From Brackiella oedipodis DSM 13743 (GTDB lineage Bacteria > Pseudomonadota > Gammaproteobacteria > Burkholderiales > Burkholderiaceae_B): a DNA stretch of 64,000 bases. The translations under genes were made by a program, and so were the position numbers. The notes under the pieces are model-generated. The model had not been told where the DNA came from. It worked only from the letters and a program-made list of their open reading frames with translations, and made no database searches. Of this stretch, positions 36,618 to 46,176 are shown one piece after another. Numbering within the stretch: position 1 is the first letter of the stretch; every line of letters begins with the position of its first letter. The stretch lies in the NCBI RefSeq assembly GCF_000621025.1, contig NZ_JHZJ01000010.1:1-64000 (forward strand). The letters run 5' to 3'.

Positions 36618-37290
36618 AACCGCTAATTCTATCGAGACTATTGAAGCCGGTGCTAGCATCGATAATGCCAGTCATAGTGTGATTTGGATGCACGGATTAG
36701 GTGCAGATGCCAATGATTTTGTGCCCCTCATCCCACATATCAAGCTTAATGATGATATTAAATTGCGCTTTGTTTTTCCGAATGCGCCGGTGCGTCCCAT
36801 CACCGCCAACAACGGCATGCAAATGCGCGGTTGGTACGATATTAAATCTCTCAATGGTATCCGCACAGGCGAGGATGAAGAGGGTTTACTCGAGTCCATG
36901 GCCGCGATTCATCATTTGATCGAACAAGAGATTGCCCATGGTATTGCTGCCGAAAAAATCTTTATTGCTGGCTTTTCTCAGGGCTCAGCGATGACTTTAT
37001 TGAGTGGTTTACGCTATCCCCAAAAACTCGCCGGTCTAATCGCGCTTTCTGGGTATCTACCTCTAGCCGATCAAAGCGATAAATTTAGCCAAGCCAATCA
37101 TGACACCGCTATTTTAATGTGCCACGGCACCATGGATCCCATTGTACCTTTGCAATTATCAGAGCAATCATTACAGCATTTACAATCACTTGGCTACCAG
37201 GTCGAGCATCATACCTATCCTATGCAGCACGAGGTCTGCGCCGAAGAAGTCGCCGATATTAGCCAATTTTTTAATAAATATGCTGTCTAA
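36610..37290 (+). CDS. Phospholipase/carboxylesterase family hydrolase
   Basis: 226 residues, alpha/beta hydrolase. MHGLGADANDF near residues 27-37 (oxyanion region), nucleophile in GFSQGSAM, acid in HGTMDPIVP, base histidine in YPMQHEVC. It resembles EstB-type carboxylesterases and acyl-protein thioesterases. No signal peptide. It overlaps darP by 8 bp. Confidence 0.9.
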   Translation: MTKTANSIETIEAGASIDNASHSVIWMHGLGADANDFVPLIPHIKLNDDIKLRFVFPNAPVRPITANNGMQMRGWYDIKSLNGIRTGEDEEGLLESMAAIHHLIEQEIAHGIAAEKIFIAGFSQGSAMTLLSGLRYPQKLAGLIALSGYLPLADQSDKFSQANHDTAILMCHGTMDPIVPLQLSEQSLQHLQSLGYQVEHHTYPMQHEVCAEEVADISQFFNKYAV

Positions 37291-37315
37291 CTAACACCTC
37301 TAATCCCTTAAGATT

Positions 37316-37355
37316 TAAAAAACAGCTAGTCCGCTTTGAGCAACTAGCTGTTTTT
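37316..37355. terminator. Terminator between carboxylesterase and pat-like gene
   Basis: 10-bp arms AACAGCTAGT / ACTAGCTGTT (12-nt loop) flanked by A and T tracts, between two converging genes. Confidence 0.88.
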
Positions 37356-37375
37356 GCTTTTTATTTGGGGCTTGC

Positions 37376-39817
37376 CTAAAAGGGCATCCAAACTCGGCGC
37401 ATTGTTGGATCCTCAGGCTCTGGATCATTTTGTAAACCTAAGCCGGTCATCAAGCCTAACATGGCACGGTTATTGCTTAAGATAAAGCCCTCGATATATT
37501 CGAGTCCTTGATTCTTGGCTTCGCTTAATAATTGCGACATTAGCACGCGACCCAAGCCCATACGTTGCCAATCATCCGCGATGACCAAGGCATATTCGGC
37601 GCCATAGCCATCGTTATTCATAAGATAGTGGGCAAAACCAATAATCATCTCATGCTCTGCTTGCTCGCCCTCCGATTTAACTTTAGTGGTGGCCACTAAC
37701 GCCAACTCTTTGTAGTAATCCACATAGGTATAGCGACTAAGCATTTTGGGTGTGAGCTCTGTCATCATTGAGACAAAGCGCATATACCGAGAATGTTCGG
37801 ACAAATTACGAATAAACAGCTGTAAGGCATCGGCATCTTCGGGGCGGATCGGCCGCACGGTCCAAGGGGTACCGTCTTTGAAATGGCGGTGCTGAATAAG
37901 ATGAGAAGGATACGGATAAATCGTCATATGTCGATATTCGACATTCAGCGGATCGACTTGTTGATTTTCGGTCAGCGTGACATTGACATCGGCAAAGATC
38001 AATTCATCACCGTCAATGACGATAGGACTAATCTCTAGTGAACAAATATCGGCAACATCCGTGACCATTTCGCCCACCAGCTCCAGCGTTTTCTGCAATT
38101 TTTGTAAGGCTTCTGGACTGACTAAGCCCTTTAGTTCTTGGCGCCAGACACGGCTACGATAAATTAATTCTTGGGCTAAGAACGCATTGAGCGGTGGCAA
38201 ATCTACGGCTAAATCACCCGAAGACATATTATGGCCATCTTCGGCAAACATAATCCAAGGACCAAAGATCTCGTCACGTCCTACCGCGATTTTGACACTC
38301 GGTAAAAAATCCTCTTGACCTTGGTGTCGCTGAGCCGTATCTAAAATGGCATCCTGTCTAATCTCACCGATGAGGTACGCCTGCAATAACTGCGCCGCTT
38401 CTGTGTTATTGAGTTGCTGGCGTTGATCCTGACGCGCCTGATTAATAATCTCCAAGGCTCTAGCCTTATCGGGATCCTCCGAAAGGAGCAATGGAATGCG
38501 CACTTGTTGCAGCAATTGTTGATTATAGTGATAAGCGATTAAGGCATGGATTCCCCCAAAAGCCGTTTCTGGGGTTCTAAAGGCAGGTGTACCGGCAGCA
38601 TCCAGCTTGTGGCGCAGCAAGCGCATTTTCTTTTCGCCAAATAAGGTACATAGTATGGGTTTATTGGTTTTGGCGGCATAAATCGCTAAGTCTTCGATCA
38701 TATCACTCATTGACGAGCTATCATCAGGTGCCAAAATCAATAAAATCGCATCCACATTTTTTTCGGCCACGAGCAACTTGAGACTATCGATCAAACTCTG
38801 ACTCGTAAAGGGGGCATAGGAGACCACTGGATTCTGAGGAATAGAACCTGGACTTAAGATCTCGGCCAATTTACTCTGTCCCTTATCACTAATTTGCGCC
38901 AATTTAATGCTGTCGCGATACGGTCGAATGCGATCCCACAAAAGCTGAATCGTGCCACGACTATTGCCCAGAATCGCTAAGCGGCCACCCTTGGGGCGAC
39001 TTCTGTGCGTCATGGATTTGATGACCGAATAGATTTCGACGAAAAAATTCACTCGCATCGCGCCGGCACGCCGTACCACGGCATCGAACACCGAATCGAG
39101 CCCCTCGATTTGTGGATCGCTGCGGCCCGCTCTAAAAATCACTAGCGGTTTGACACTCGCTAACATACGCATAGCGCTAAATAATTCACGGCCATGCGAC
39201 AATTTGTCTAAGTACAATACGACGCTATCGGTTTGCGAGTCTCCGGCCAGAAACTCCAACATATCGGGGATATGAATATTGCCGGCTTCGCCCAAAGACA
39301 CCACGGTCGAAAAACCCACTTGAATATCGCTGCCCCAGTCCATAATGGCATTGGCAATCATGCGTGATTGTGACACTACCGCCACCCTACCAGCGCGTGT
39401 TTGTTCAATCTTACTGATATTGAGCCCTAGATTAGGTCGCTGCACACCAAAGGCGCGGGGCCCCAAGAAATTACAGTCATGTTGCTGACACCAATGCCTT
39501 AGGGTCTCGATATCTTGGCGTGGGTTTCTTGTGATCTCGTTGCTGGCTAGAACCAATAAACTCTTGGGGGCTTGAACCTCGAGCAACTGTAACGCTTTGT
39601 CAAGTTCCTCTTGCTCAACATAAATAGCGGCCAAATCGTATTGCCCCATGGCTTTCAAGGCTTCGCGACTCGTGTTGGGATCATGAGTATCTAAGCAAAT
39701 CGACAAAGACTTACTCTTGAGCCTTGCAGGTAGCTGTTCAAATCCCTCTAGTGGACGATTATAGATCAGCACAATGGACTGTGGATTAAACACTGAGGAA
39801 AGTCGATGCGAATACAT
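37376..39817 (-). CDS. Pat/YfiQ-type GNAT acetyltransferase with CoA-ligase-like domains
   Basis: 813 residues. N-terminal CoA-binding domain (about 10-130, LGPRAFGVQRP), a succinyl-CoA-ligase-like part (about 135-430) and a shortened ATP-grasp remnant (about 440-630), then a GNAT domain (about 650-813) with the acetyl-CoA loop near QRMGLGRVLMSQLL. Such proteins acetylate lysines, for instance of acetyl-CoA synthetase. Two catalytic parts of the ligase look absent: the usual SHTG loop after AGRSD, and the HKSDVGG segment of ATP-grasp. E. coli YfiQ is about 70 residues longer. The ligase half is probably a sensor, not an enzyme. Confidence 0.85.
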   Translation of the reverse strand: MYSHRLSSVFNPQSIVLIYNRPLEGFEQLPARLKSKSLSICLDTHDPNTSREALKAMGQYDLAAIYVEQEELDKALQLLEVQAPKSLLVLASNEITRNPRQDIETLRHWCQQHDCNFLGPRAFGVQRPNLGLNISKIEQTRAGRVAVVSQSRMIANAIMDWGSDIQVGFSTVVSLGEAGNIHIPDMLEFLAGDSQTDSVVLYLDKLSHGRELFSAMRMLASVKPLVIFRAGRSDPQIEGLDSVFDAVVRRAGAMRVNFFVEIYSVIKSMTHRSRPKGGRLAILGNSRGTIQLLWDRIRPYRDSIKLAQISDKGQSKLAEILSPGSIPQNPVVSYAPFTSQSLIDSLKLLVAEKNVDAILLILAPDDSSSMSDMIEDLAIYAAKTNKPILCTLFGEKKMRLLRHKLDAAGTPAFRTPETAFGGIHALIAYHYNQQLLQQVRIPLLLSEDPDKARALEIINQARQDQRQQLNNTEAAQLLQAYLIGEIRQDAILDTAQRHQGQEDFLPSVKIAVGRDEIFGPWIMFAEDGHNMSSGDLAVDLPPLNAFLAQELIYRSRVWRQELKGLVSPEALQKLQKTLELVGEMVTDVADICSLEISPIVIDGDELIFADVNVTLTENQQVDPLNVEYRHMTIYPYPSHLIQHRHFKDGTPWTVRPIRPEDADALQLFIRNLSEHSRYMRFVSMMTELTPKMLSRYTYVDYYKELALVATTKVKSEGEQAEHEMIIGFAHYLMNNDGYGAEYALVIADDWQRMGLGRVLMSQLLSEAKNQGLEYIEGFILSNNRAMLGLMTGLGLQNDPEPEDPTMRRVWMPF

Positions 39818-39918
39818 GACAGCTCCTTTAATTAAGATAAAATAGGGCTTACTGTACTGTTATAAACTATTTTTCAGTCTTAAACTATTCTCTTTAATCC
39901 TTACTTTTTGAATTTCAA

Positions 39919-41334
39919 ATGACGACTTCAGATTCTCCTGTTCGCTCCCGTTTTGCTCCCTCTCCAACGGGTTTTTTACATTTAGGCGGTGCTCGCACAG
40001 CTTTATTTGCTTGGGTATACGCGCGCCACGCTAAGGGTAAGTTTATTTTAAGGATAGAAGATACCGATTTAGAGCGCTCCACCCAAGAAGCTGTTGATGC
40101 GATTTTGCATGCCATGGATTGGCTCGGTTTAGACTACGACGAAGGGCCTTTTTACCAAACCAAACGCTTTGACCGTTACCAAGAGGTGCTTCAGCAAATG
40201 CTTAAAGACGGTACGGCTTATTATTGCTATAGTACCCCCGAAGAAGTTGATGCCATGCGCGAAGCCGCCAAAGCAAAAGGCCAAAAACCACGATATGACG
40301 GCACTTGGCGCCCAGAACCCGGTAAAACTTTACCGCCTATTCCTGAAGGTCGCCAACCCGTGGTGCGTTTCAAAAATCCTCAGCAAGGTGAGGTGCAATG
40401 GCACGACCTCTTTAAAGGCACCATCACCATCAAAAACGAGGAGTTGGATGATTTAATTATCGCTCGTCCCGATGGCTCCCCAACCTATAACTTTTGTGTG
40501 GTGGTAGACGATTGGGATATGGGTATTACTCAGGTGATTCGTGGCGATGACCATGTCAATAATACGCCACGGCAAATTAATATTTTCAAGGCACTCAATG
40601 CCCCGGTACCCGAATACGGTCATATGCCAATGATTTTGGGCCCTGACGGTCAGAAACTTTCAAAACGCCATGGGGCGGTGAATGTCATGGACTACCACGA
40701 GCAAGGCTATTTGGCCGAAGCCATGATTAATTACTTAGCCCGTCTCGGCTGGAGTCATGGCGATGACGAGATCTTTTCACGTCAACAATTCGTCGAATGG
40801 TTCGATACCAAACACCTCTCCAAAGCAGCAGCGCAATGGGATCCCAAAAAACTCAATTGGATTAACGCCCATTACATCCGTCAACTGAGTGATGAGCAAC
40901 TGCAACAAGCCGTAGCACCACGTATTGCTAAACGCGGTGGCGTCACGGAGCATGTCAATTTGCCAGCCGTGCTCAACCTTTTTAAAGACCGTGCCGAAAC
41001 ACTAGAACAATTGGCCGATAATGCCATGTTGTTTTGTAAGCCTGAATATGAGGTCGATAGTGCCTTGTATGAGCAATTTATTACACAAGAAAGCAAAACG
41101 GTACTGACACACTTTTTGCAAAAACTAGAGGCACTCGATGACTGGCAAGCGCCTGCCATCAATGCGGCCATCAAAGAAACGCTTCAAGACCTCAGTATCA
41201 AAATGCCAGCCCTAGGTATTCCTGTGCGGGTGGCTGTCACGGGCCAAAAACAAACGCCATCCGTCGATGCTGTGCTAGCCCTCATGGGACGTGATACGGT
41301 GCTTGAACGCTTACAAAAAGCCAGCCAAGCATAA
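39919..41334 (+). CDS. gltX: Glutamyl-tRNA synthetase
   Basis: 471 residues, the usual length. Class I motifs: [17 protein letters not shown] (HIGH region, about 14-30) and KLSKRHG (KMSKS region, about 250). It charges tRNA-Glu for translation and for HemA at 4645-5925. A TATAAA-like -10 is near 39861 but a -35 is not clear. It is divergent from the pat-like gene. Confidence 0.97.
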   Translation: MTTSDSPVRSRFAPSPTGFLHLGGARTALFAWVYARHAKGKFILRIEDTDLERSTQEAVDAILHAMDWLGLDYDEGPFYQTKRFDRYQEVLQQMLKDGTAYYCYSTPEEVDAMREAAKAKGQKPRYDGTWRPEPGKTLPPIPEGRQPVVRFKNPQQGEVQWHDLFKGTITIKNEELDDLIIARPDGSPTYNFCVVVDDWDMGITQVIRGDDHVNNTPRQINIFKALNAPVPEYGHMPMILGPDGQKLSKRHGAVNVMDYHEQGYLAEAMINYLARLGWSHGDDEIFSRQQFVEWFDTKHLSKAAAQWDPKKLNWINAHYIRQLSDEQLQQAVAPRIAKRGGVTEHVNLPAVLNLFKDRAETLEQLADNAMLFCKPEYEVDSALYEQFITQESKTVLTHFLQKLEALDDWQAPAINAAIKETLQDLSIKMPALGIPVRVAVTGQKQTPSVDAVLALMGRDTVLERLQKASQA

Positions 41335-41392
41335 ATTTTTATGCAAGGCTTGTCGTGCCAGGCCCCTTACTTTAAAATTGCCCATCAATCTT

Positions 41393-41425
41393 GTAGGATC
41401 ATTGCCCAACTAGCCGTGATCCTAC
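41393..41425. repeat. Inverted repeat downstream of gltX
   Basis: 9-bp arms GTAGGATCA / TGATCCTAC around a 15-nt loop, about 60 bp after the gltX stop. There is no T tract. It could be an imperfect terminator or a protein site. Confidence 0.45.
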
Positions 41426-41525
41426 CCACTCATATAGCGACGAGGTAGCGTCACGGTGGTTGATCTTTAAGTGCAGACGCCCGCCTGTTGTTTTTTTGCT
41501 AAATTGTCGCTAAGTTATTAATTTT

Positions 41526-41540
41526 AGGCAGTAACTGCCT
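41526..41540. promoter_or_regulatory. 15-bp palindrome upstream of histone-like gene
   Basis: AGGCAGT-A-ACTGCCT, a perfect palindrome with one central base, about 75 bp before the start codon and in a region where a promoter would be expected. It is a candidate operator; the factor is unknown. Confidence 0.4.
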
Positions 41541-41616
41541 GTATCTTCGCAAAGGCATGATGCAATTTAATGCATTATGGAGTAATCTAACCTTATTACT
41601 GGACAAGGAGTGTGTT

Positions 41617-42543
41617 ATGGCGACCCAAAAATCCGCTGCAAAAACGAGTAAATCTACCAAAGCAACTAAAACCACTAAATCCACTCGTAGCGCCGTCGCC
41701 AAAGACAGCAGCACAGAACGTGCTAGCTCCACTGAAAGTCCCAAAAAAACAACTACTTCACGTCGTACTACCACCAAAAAAACGGCTAGCCGCACTCAAA
41801 CGGCACGCTCAGCGGCGACCCGCACTAAAGCCAGTACCACGCCTAAAACATCATCCAAAACCGCTACTAGCAAAGCCACTGTAGCGGAGAGCCCAGTGCA
41901 AGCGCCAACAGAGGATTCACCAAAAAGCAGCACGCGACGCAAGACCAGCAGTACGACTAGCAGCAAACCTGCAACTACTACTAGTACCCGCAAAACCAGT
42001 CGCACTAAAACCAGCACAACCAAAACCAGTACTAAAGCCAGCAACGCGGCAACCCCAAAAACCAGTCGCCGTACTGCTAAAACGAGCTCAACAACCCCCA
42101 AAAAGACAAGTACTGCCAAGAATACTCGCGCTAAGGCCACTAAAACAAGCATCAGCACCGCTAGACCCGCTAGCATCGATAGCGTCGATAGCGTCGATAG
42201 CGCAGCAGAGGCAACCAGTGAATCAACTCTAGCGCAGAACGCCACCGTAACGGCCGAGCCTACGCCAGAGACAAGCCCTGCGCAAGCTACTAGTACTCCT
42301 ACTGCCACTGCAGCCAAGGATGACAAAGCTGACAAGACTGACAAAGCTGCAGCGTCAAGTAAAAGCTCTCAAACCAAAAAAACCACCAAGAAAAAAATCA
42401 ACCCGAGTAAGCGCGCTTCTCGCAAAGCGGTGGTGAATCCCGCCCCTGAGAAGAAACCTAAATCAGCTAAACGCATTCAGATCAACAAAACTAAAAAAGA
42501 ACCGGTATGGCCTTTCCCGACCGGCAATGACCAAAATAACTAG
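41617..42543 (+). CDS. Threonine/serine/lysine/alanine-rich histone-like protein
   Basis: 308 residues from the ATG at 41617, which has a perfect AAGGAG site; an upstream in-frame ATG at 41557 is rejected. The chain is almost wholly K, T, S, A and R, with repeats such as TKTST and KKTS, and looks disordered. An acidic break (SIDSVDSVDS, at DNA level a 9-bp unit repeated about three times near 42173-42200) splits it, and the tail ends KKEPVWPFPTGNDQNN. It resembles the H1-like and AlgP-like basic tail proteins of beta- and gammaproteobacteria, which bind DNA. No folded domain is visible. Confidence 0.7.
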   Translation: MATQKSAAKTSKSTKATKTTKSTRSAVAKDSSTERASSTESPKKTTTSRRTTTKKTASRTQTARSAATRTKASTTPKTSSKTATSKATVAESPVQAPTEDSPKSSTRRKTSSTTSSKPATTTSTRKTSRTKTSTTKTSTKASNAATPKTSRRTAKTSSTTPKKTSTAKNTRAKATKTSISTARPASIDSVDSVDSAAEATSESTLAQNATVTAEPTPETSPAQATSTPTATAAKDDKADKTDKAAASSKSSQTKKTTKKKINPSKRASRKAVVNPAPEKKPKSAKRIQINKTKKEPVWPFPTGNDQNN

Positions 42544-42572
42544 TCTGTTTTTCTAGTAACTACGATTTAACC

Positions 42573-42604
42573 AAAAAGCGATCAAATCGACTTGATCGCT
42601 TTTT
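42573..42604 (+). terminator. Terminator of histone-like gene
   Basis: 13-bp arms AAAAAGCGATCAA / TTGATCGCTTTTT with a 6-nt loop. Strong intrinsic terminator 30 bp after the stop codon. Confidence 0.92.
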
Positions 42605-42799
42605 GTCATGCTGCCAAGGCCCTGTATGCTGTAAACGATTAATGCAGGCCTTAATCCCCTCTTTCAGCTTGCTTAAATCACGCGCCTTATTAGATATGAA
42701 TATAGCCAGTGCTGCTGAGTATTCCAGAGGCGCTTTTTGCTATACTTTTGGGATGGGTAAATTAACCAGTCTTAGACTTTTTTCTTTCTTAGTCACTCT

Positions 42800-43357
42800 A
42801 TGAGTATACTGTTCTTTCTTATTTCCATCGTTTGCACCCTGCTGTCTGTGGCCTGTCTTTTATGCGCTTGGATGTATTACTTGCGCATTCCTCCATTTAG
42901 CCCATTGGCCATGGGGATTTATCGCTATACCAATTGGTTAATTGTGCCTTTGCGCAAAATCCTACCCACCCACAACCGACTCGATAGTGCGTCCTTGGTA
43001 GGCGCCTGGTTGATTTGTTTATTGCAAGTGATTCTAATGTTATCTTTGAGTCATGTGTATGTGGGCGATAATATCTGGCTAATTCCAATTACTGGTCTTA
43101 TTTTGCTGTTGCGTAATCTATTGGATTTGATTTTTTGGCTATGCCTGATTTATGCGCTCACCAGCTGGCTTAATCCAAGCTCACCGGCGATGACGATGTT
43201 TAGAACTTTACTGGAACCCTTCTTAGCTCCCATTCGTACCCTACCCTTAATCCGTGATGCACAACGATTTGATTTTTCTAGTTTAATCTTAATGGTGATT
43301 TGCCAATTCTTATCGCAGTTTTTACTCAATTTAAATCCCTTGCCGCTTTACTACTAA
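42800..43357 (+). CDS. yggT: YggT family membrane protein
   Basis: 185 residues with two YGGT repeats, each of two membrane segments and the P-rich motif (RYTNWLIVPLRKILP and MFRTLLEPFLAPIRTLP). Some family members take part in osmotic shock resistance or cell-division-related membrane functions; the role here is unknown. It stands alone and converges on the sugar kinase gene. Confidence 0.85.
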   Translation: MSILFFLISIVCTLLSVACLLCAWMYYLRIPPFSPLAMGIYRYTNWLIVPLRKILPTHNRLDSASLVGAWLICLLQVILMLSLSHVYVGDNIWLIPITGLILLLRNLLDLIFWLCLIYALTSWLNPSSPAMTMFRTLLEPFLAPIRTLPLIRDAQRFDFSSLILMVICQFLSQFLLNLNPLPLYY

Positions 43358-43389
43358 AAAAAAGGCTCCCCATTCGGGAGCCTTTTTTA
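43356..43389. terminator. Bidirectional terminator, yggT / sugar kinase
   Basis: AAAAGGCTCCC / GGGAGCCTTTT with a 5-nt loop and A and T tracts on the two sides. The first arm begins right at the yggT stop. Confidence 0.93.
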
Positions 43390-43401
43390 GGTAGGTGCAA
43401 A

Positions 43402-44349
43402 TTAGTTAGCTTGCCATGGATTTTCTTGGAAGTTTTGTGTAAACAAGGCTTTGACATGGTCTAAATCGATATCGTGGTTTTGTGGACCTTGGCTCGCAAT
43501 CTTTAGACTACCCATGATGCTACCGAGACGGCAGCTATTGAGCCAAGACCAACCTTGACTTAATCCATATAACAAACCAGCACGATGGGCATCGCCGCAG
43601 CCCGTCGGATCCTCGATTTTTTCGGGTTTAACCGCTGGAATAGTGGTGGTCTGGCCGTTCTCATAAAGCTCTGCCCCTTTGGTGCCACGCGTAATCACGA
43701 CGGCTTTGAGTTGTTGTGCTAATTCAGAGATGGTTTTGTTGGTTCTGTGCTCAATAATCGAAGCTTCATAATCATTAGCGGTGAGTACAGAGGCTTTAGC
43801 AAGCATTTGCAAAATATCTTCACCACTAAACAATGGCATGGCTTGACCCAAGTCGAAGATAAACGGAATATTGTGTTGGTAAAAATAGTCCGCCTTAGCG
43901 ATCATGCTATCTTTGGATTCAGGCGCAATAATACCCCAAGCCGCCTTGGGTTCATCAATCTGATTTTGCACGGCCAGCTCCATCGCCCCCGGGTGGAAGG
44001 CTGCAATTTGATTACCCTCTTTGTCGGTCGTGATATGGCATTGAGCCGTGAAAGTCTCGGCAAATACTTTAATGCAACGCTGAGTAATACCGAGACGATC
44101 TAGATGTTCTTTGTAGTCGCCAAAATCCTTGCCCACTGCCGCCACTGGCACGGCTTGACCGCCCAATTTGTGCAAGTTGTAGGCAATATTACCGGCACAA
44201 CCCCCGAAGTCTTTACGCATCGTTGGAACCAAAAAAGAAATACTTAAGCTGTGTACATTCTCTGGTAGGATATGATTCTTGAAATAATCATGAAATTGCG
44301 TAATTGTGTCATAGGCTATTGAGCCACAAATTAAAACGTCTTTACTCAT
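43402..44349 (-). CDS. PfkB-family carbohydrate/adenosine kinase
   Basis: 315 residues, ribokinase fold. GGCAGNIAYNLHKLGG near residues 48-63 (PfkB signature 1) and DPTGCGDAHRAGLLYGL (signature 2, with catalytic aspartate D253 or so). It resembles AdoK-like sugar or nucleoside kinases. The true substrate is not known. It overlaps the DUF3426 gene by 4 bp (ATGA type), placing it in the aroQ-accB-accC-prmA run. Confidence 0.88.
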   Translation of the reverse strand: MSKDVLICGSIAYDTITQFHDYFKNHILPENVHSLSISFLVPTMRKDFGGCAGNIAYNLHKLGGQAVPVAAVGKDFGDYKEHLDRLGITQRCIKVFAETFTAQCHITTDKEGNQIAAFHPGAMELAVQNQIDEPKAAWGIIAPESKDSMIAKADYFYQHNIPFIFDLGQAMPLFSGEDILQMLAKASVLTANDYEASIIEHRTNKTISELAQQLKAVVITRGTKGAELYENGQTTTIPAVKPEKIEDPTGCGDAHRAGLLYGLSQGWSWLNSCRLGSIMGSLKIASQGPQNHDIDLDHVKALFTQNFQENPWQAN

Positions 44350-45197
44350 GGTTGGTTCTCATCAGAAAAATATAAACTCAAATTAAAACCATGCAACTGG
44401 TCGGCTTCAATTTTGAGCGGTAAGCGAATCGTATAATCAGACTCCGGATTCATGGGCCGCGTCTGTAGTTCAGTGATTAAATAATCCTTAGGTGCAATAA
44501 TCCGGCTACTTTCTACTGCTCCCAAAGCATTTTGAAAACTTAAAACCAAATGAGGCCAAGGCAAGGTGGCTTGACCTTGGTTATTCAGCTTCGCACTCAG
44601 AATGACATAGACAAAACCATCCTTGGCGGCTTTATCTGGTCGGGTTTTTATGCTGACATCACTTAAGGTCATATTCTTGACATTGCGTACTTCGCCCACT
44701 TGGCAAGACAGAATCTCGCAAAATTGCATCATTGGCCCGCGGGTTTGAGGCCATTGACTGACAATCTGATTCCGAAACACAAACAGTGCTTGTACAACTA
44801 AGGCGATCAGAGCAAGCACACTCAAGAAAAACCATAGCCCCGCCCAACCCGAAGAGGTTTTGTAGTGGCGAACAGGATAAGCCCTTTCTTGGTCTGCCCC
44901 AAAAGAAGGTGAGGGTTCTTGCTCATAAAGTCCCAAACTCGGTTCATGCGCTAACTCTGCCATACGTTCATCAAAACTCTTGTCGGCCTGCGCTGTAGGC
45001 GCTTGTAGATGTGGTTCGACACTGTGATGGGATCGCGCACTGACTCTGGGTGCATAAGCCTGACTGGCCGTTGTCTGATAATGGAGGGCATTAAATACAT
45101 GACGACATTGACCGCAACGCACCATGCCTTGGCGTTGTTTAATTTGATCAGCGGTTAAGGTATAAGTAGCACCGCATTGTGGGCATGAGGTTTGCAT
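44346..45197 (-). CDS. Zinc-ribbon DUF3426 membrane protein
   Basis: 283 residues. N-terminal MJ0042-type zinc ribbon with C5, C8, C28, C31. A polar linker follows, one membrane segment (about 122-147), and a C-terminal DUF3426 domain (about 155-280). This membrane-bound zinc-finger family is conserved beside prmA in betaproteobacteria; function unknown. 14 bp after prmA. Confidence 0.88.
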   Translation of the reverse strand: MQTSCPQCGATYTLTADQIKQRQGMVRCGQCRHVFNALHYQTTASQAYAPRVSARSHHSVEPHLQAPTAQADKSFDERMAELAHEPSLGLYEQEPSPSFGADQERAYPVRHYKTSSGWAGLWFFLSVLALIALVVQALFVFRNQIVSQWPQTRGPMMQFCEILSCQVGEVRNVKNMTLSDVSIKTRPDKAAKDGFVYVILSAKLNNQGQATLPWPHLVLSFQNALGAVESSRIIAPKDYLITELQTRPMNPESDYTIRLPLKIEADQLHGFNLSLYFSDENQP

Positions 45198-45211
45198 AAG
45201 CGACCTTAGAA

Positions 45212-46129
45212 TTACGCACTTGGCTTATGACCGGTTAAGCAAACCCAGCCATCAGCACTACGCCACACTTGCATTTGCAGCCACGGCGCATACGCATCAG
45301 CGACTTCTTGGGCTTGGCGCTCGAGGATGCCTGACAGCACGAGATGACCGTTGGGTGCAACCCGTTGACACAGCATAGAAGCCATGAGCTTAAGAGGACT
45401 TGAAAGAATATTCGCGACTACGATTTGGTATTGCCCAGCTTGAAAGTCATCCGGCAAATAAAAATTGGCGGCACATTGGTTCTTGTCCGCATTGAATTTT
45501 GCCGCGGTCACCGCTTGCTCATCGATGTCGACGCCATCGACTGGGCGCGCCCCTAATTTACTGGCAATCAAGGCCAAGATACCTGAACCACAACCATAAT
45601 CCAGGACCGATTCAGTCCCTTGCAAATGGGCTTCTAGCCATTCAGCACATAAACGCGTGGTGGGATGGGTACCTGTACCAAAGGCTAAGCCAGGATCGAG
45701 TTCAATCAAGATATTACTATCGTCCTGCGTAGCCTGCTGTACCGCAGGATTTTGGTGCTGCCAACTGGGCACAATCCAGAGTTTTTGACCAATCTGGATG
45801 GGATCAAATTGTGATTGAGTCAAACGCACCCAATCCTGATCGGCTACTTGACGTTGCTGAATCTGTGCCGACCAATCGTATTCGGTCACCTGATTAATAC
45901 GAGCAACAAAATCATCGACCTCTGTATCGTCGGGCAGCAAAGCAATGACATGATTTTGTTGCCATGCTAAGACCTCTGGTTCTGTACCTGGTTCACCGTA
46001 CAAAGGGACTTCATTGCGAGAATCGCGCTGTGCGTCTTCCACTGACACCGATAAGGCACCGAGCTCGAGCATAAGATCGGATAACTCCTCGGCTTGGTTT
46101 TGTGGGCAACTAATAATGAGTTCAAGCAT
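45212..46129 (-). CDS. prmA: Ribosomal protein L11 methyltransferase
   Basis: 305 residues. N-terminal substrate-binding domain (about 1-60) and a SAM domain with LDYGCGSGILAL near 170; IVVANILSSPLKLM is the family mark for the catalytic region. It trimethylates L11. It follows accC after a hairpin. Confidence 0.94.
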   Translation of the reverse strand: MLELIISCPQNQAEELSDLMLELGALSVSVEDAQRDSRNEVPLYGEPGTEPEVLAWQQNHVIALLPDDTEVDDFVARINQVTEYDWSAQIQQRQVADQDWVRLTQSQFDPIQIGQKLWIVPSWQHQNPAVQQATQDDSNILIELDPGLAFGTGTHPTTRLCAEWLEAHLQGTESVLDYGCGSGILALIASKLGARPVDGVDIDEQAVTAAKFNADKNQCAANFYLPDDFQAGQYQIVVANILSSPLKLMASMLCQRVAPNGHLVLSGILERQAQEVADAYAPWLQMQVWRSADGWVCLTGHKPSA

Positions 46130-46137
46130 AATGGATG

Positions 46138-46168
46138 AAATGCCAGCCTAGTAAATAGACTGGCATTT
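46138..46168 (-). terminator. Hairpin between accC and prmA
   Basis: 9-bp arms AAATGCCAG / CTGGCATTT (13-nt loop that can pair further). On the minus strand only TTT then CATCC follows, so it is a weak terminator or a processing site. Confidence 0.55.
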
Positions 46169-46176
46169 TGCAGTGA

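Noticed and set aside
41796-42344. 182-codon open frame on the minus strand rich in Val, Leu and Ala
   Set aside because: It is the antisense of the low-complexity histone-like gene; its make-up mirrors the T/S/K codons and there is no ribosome site.
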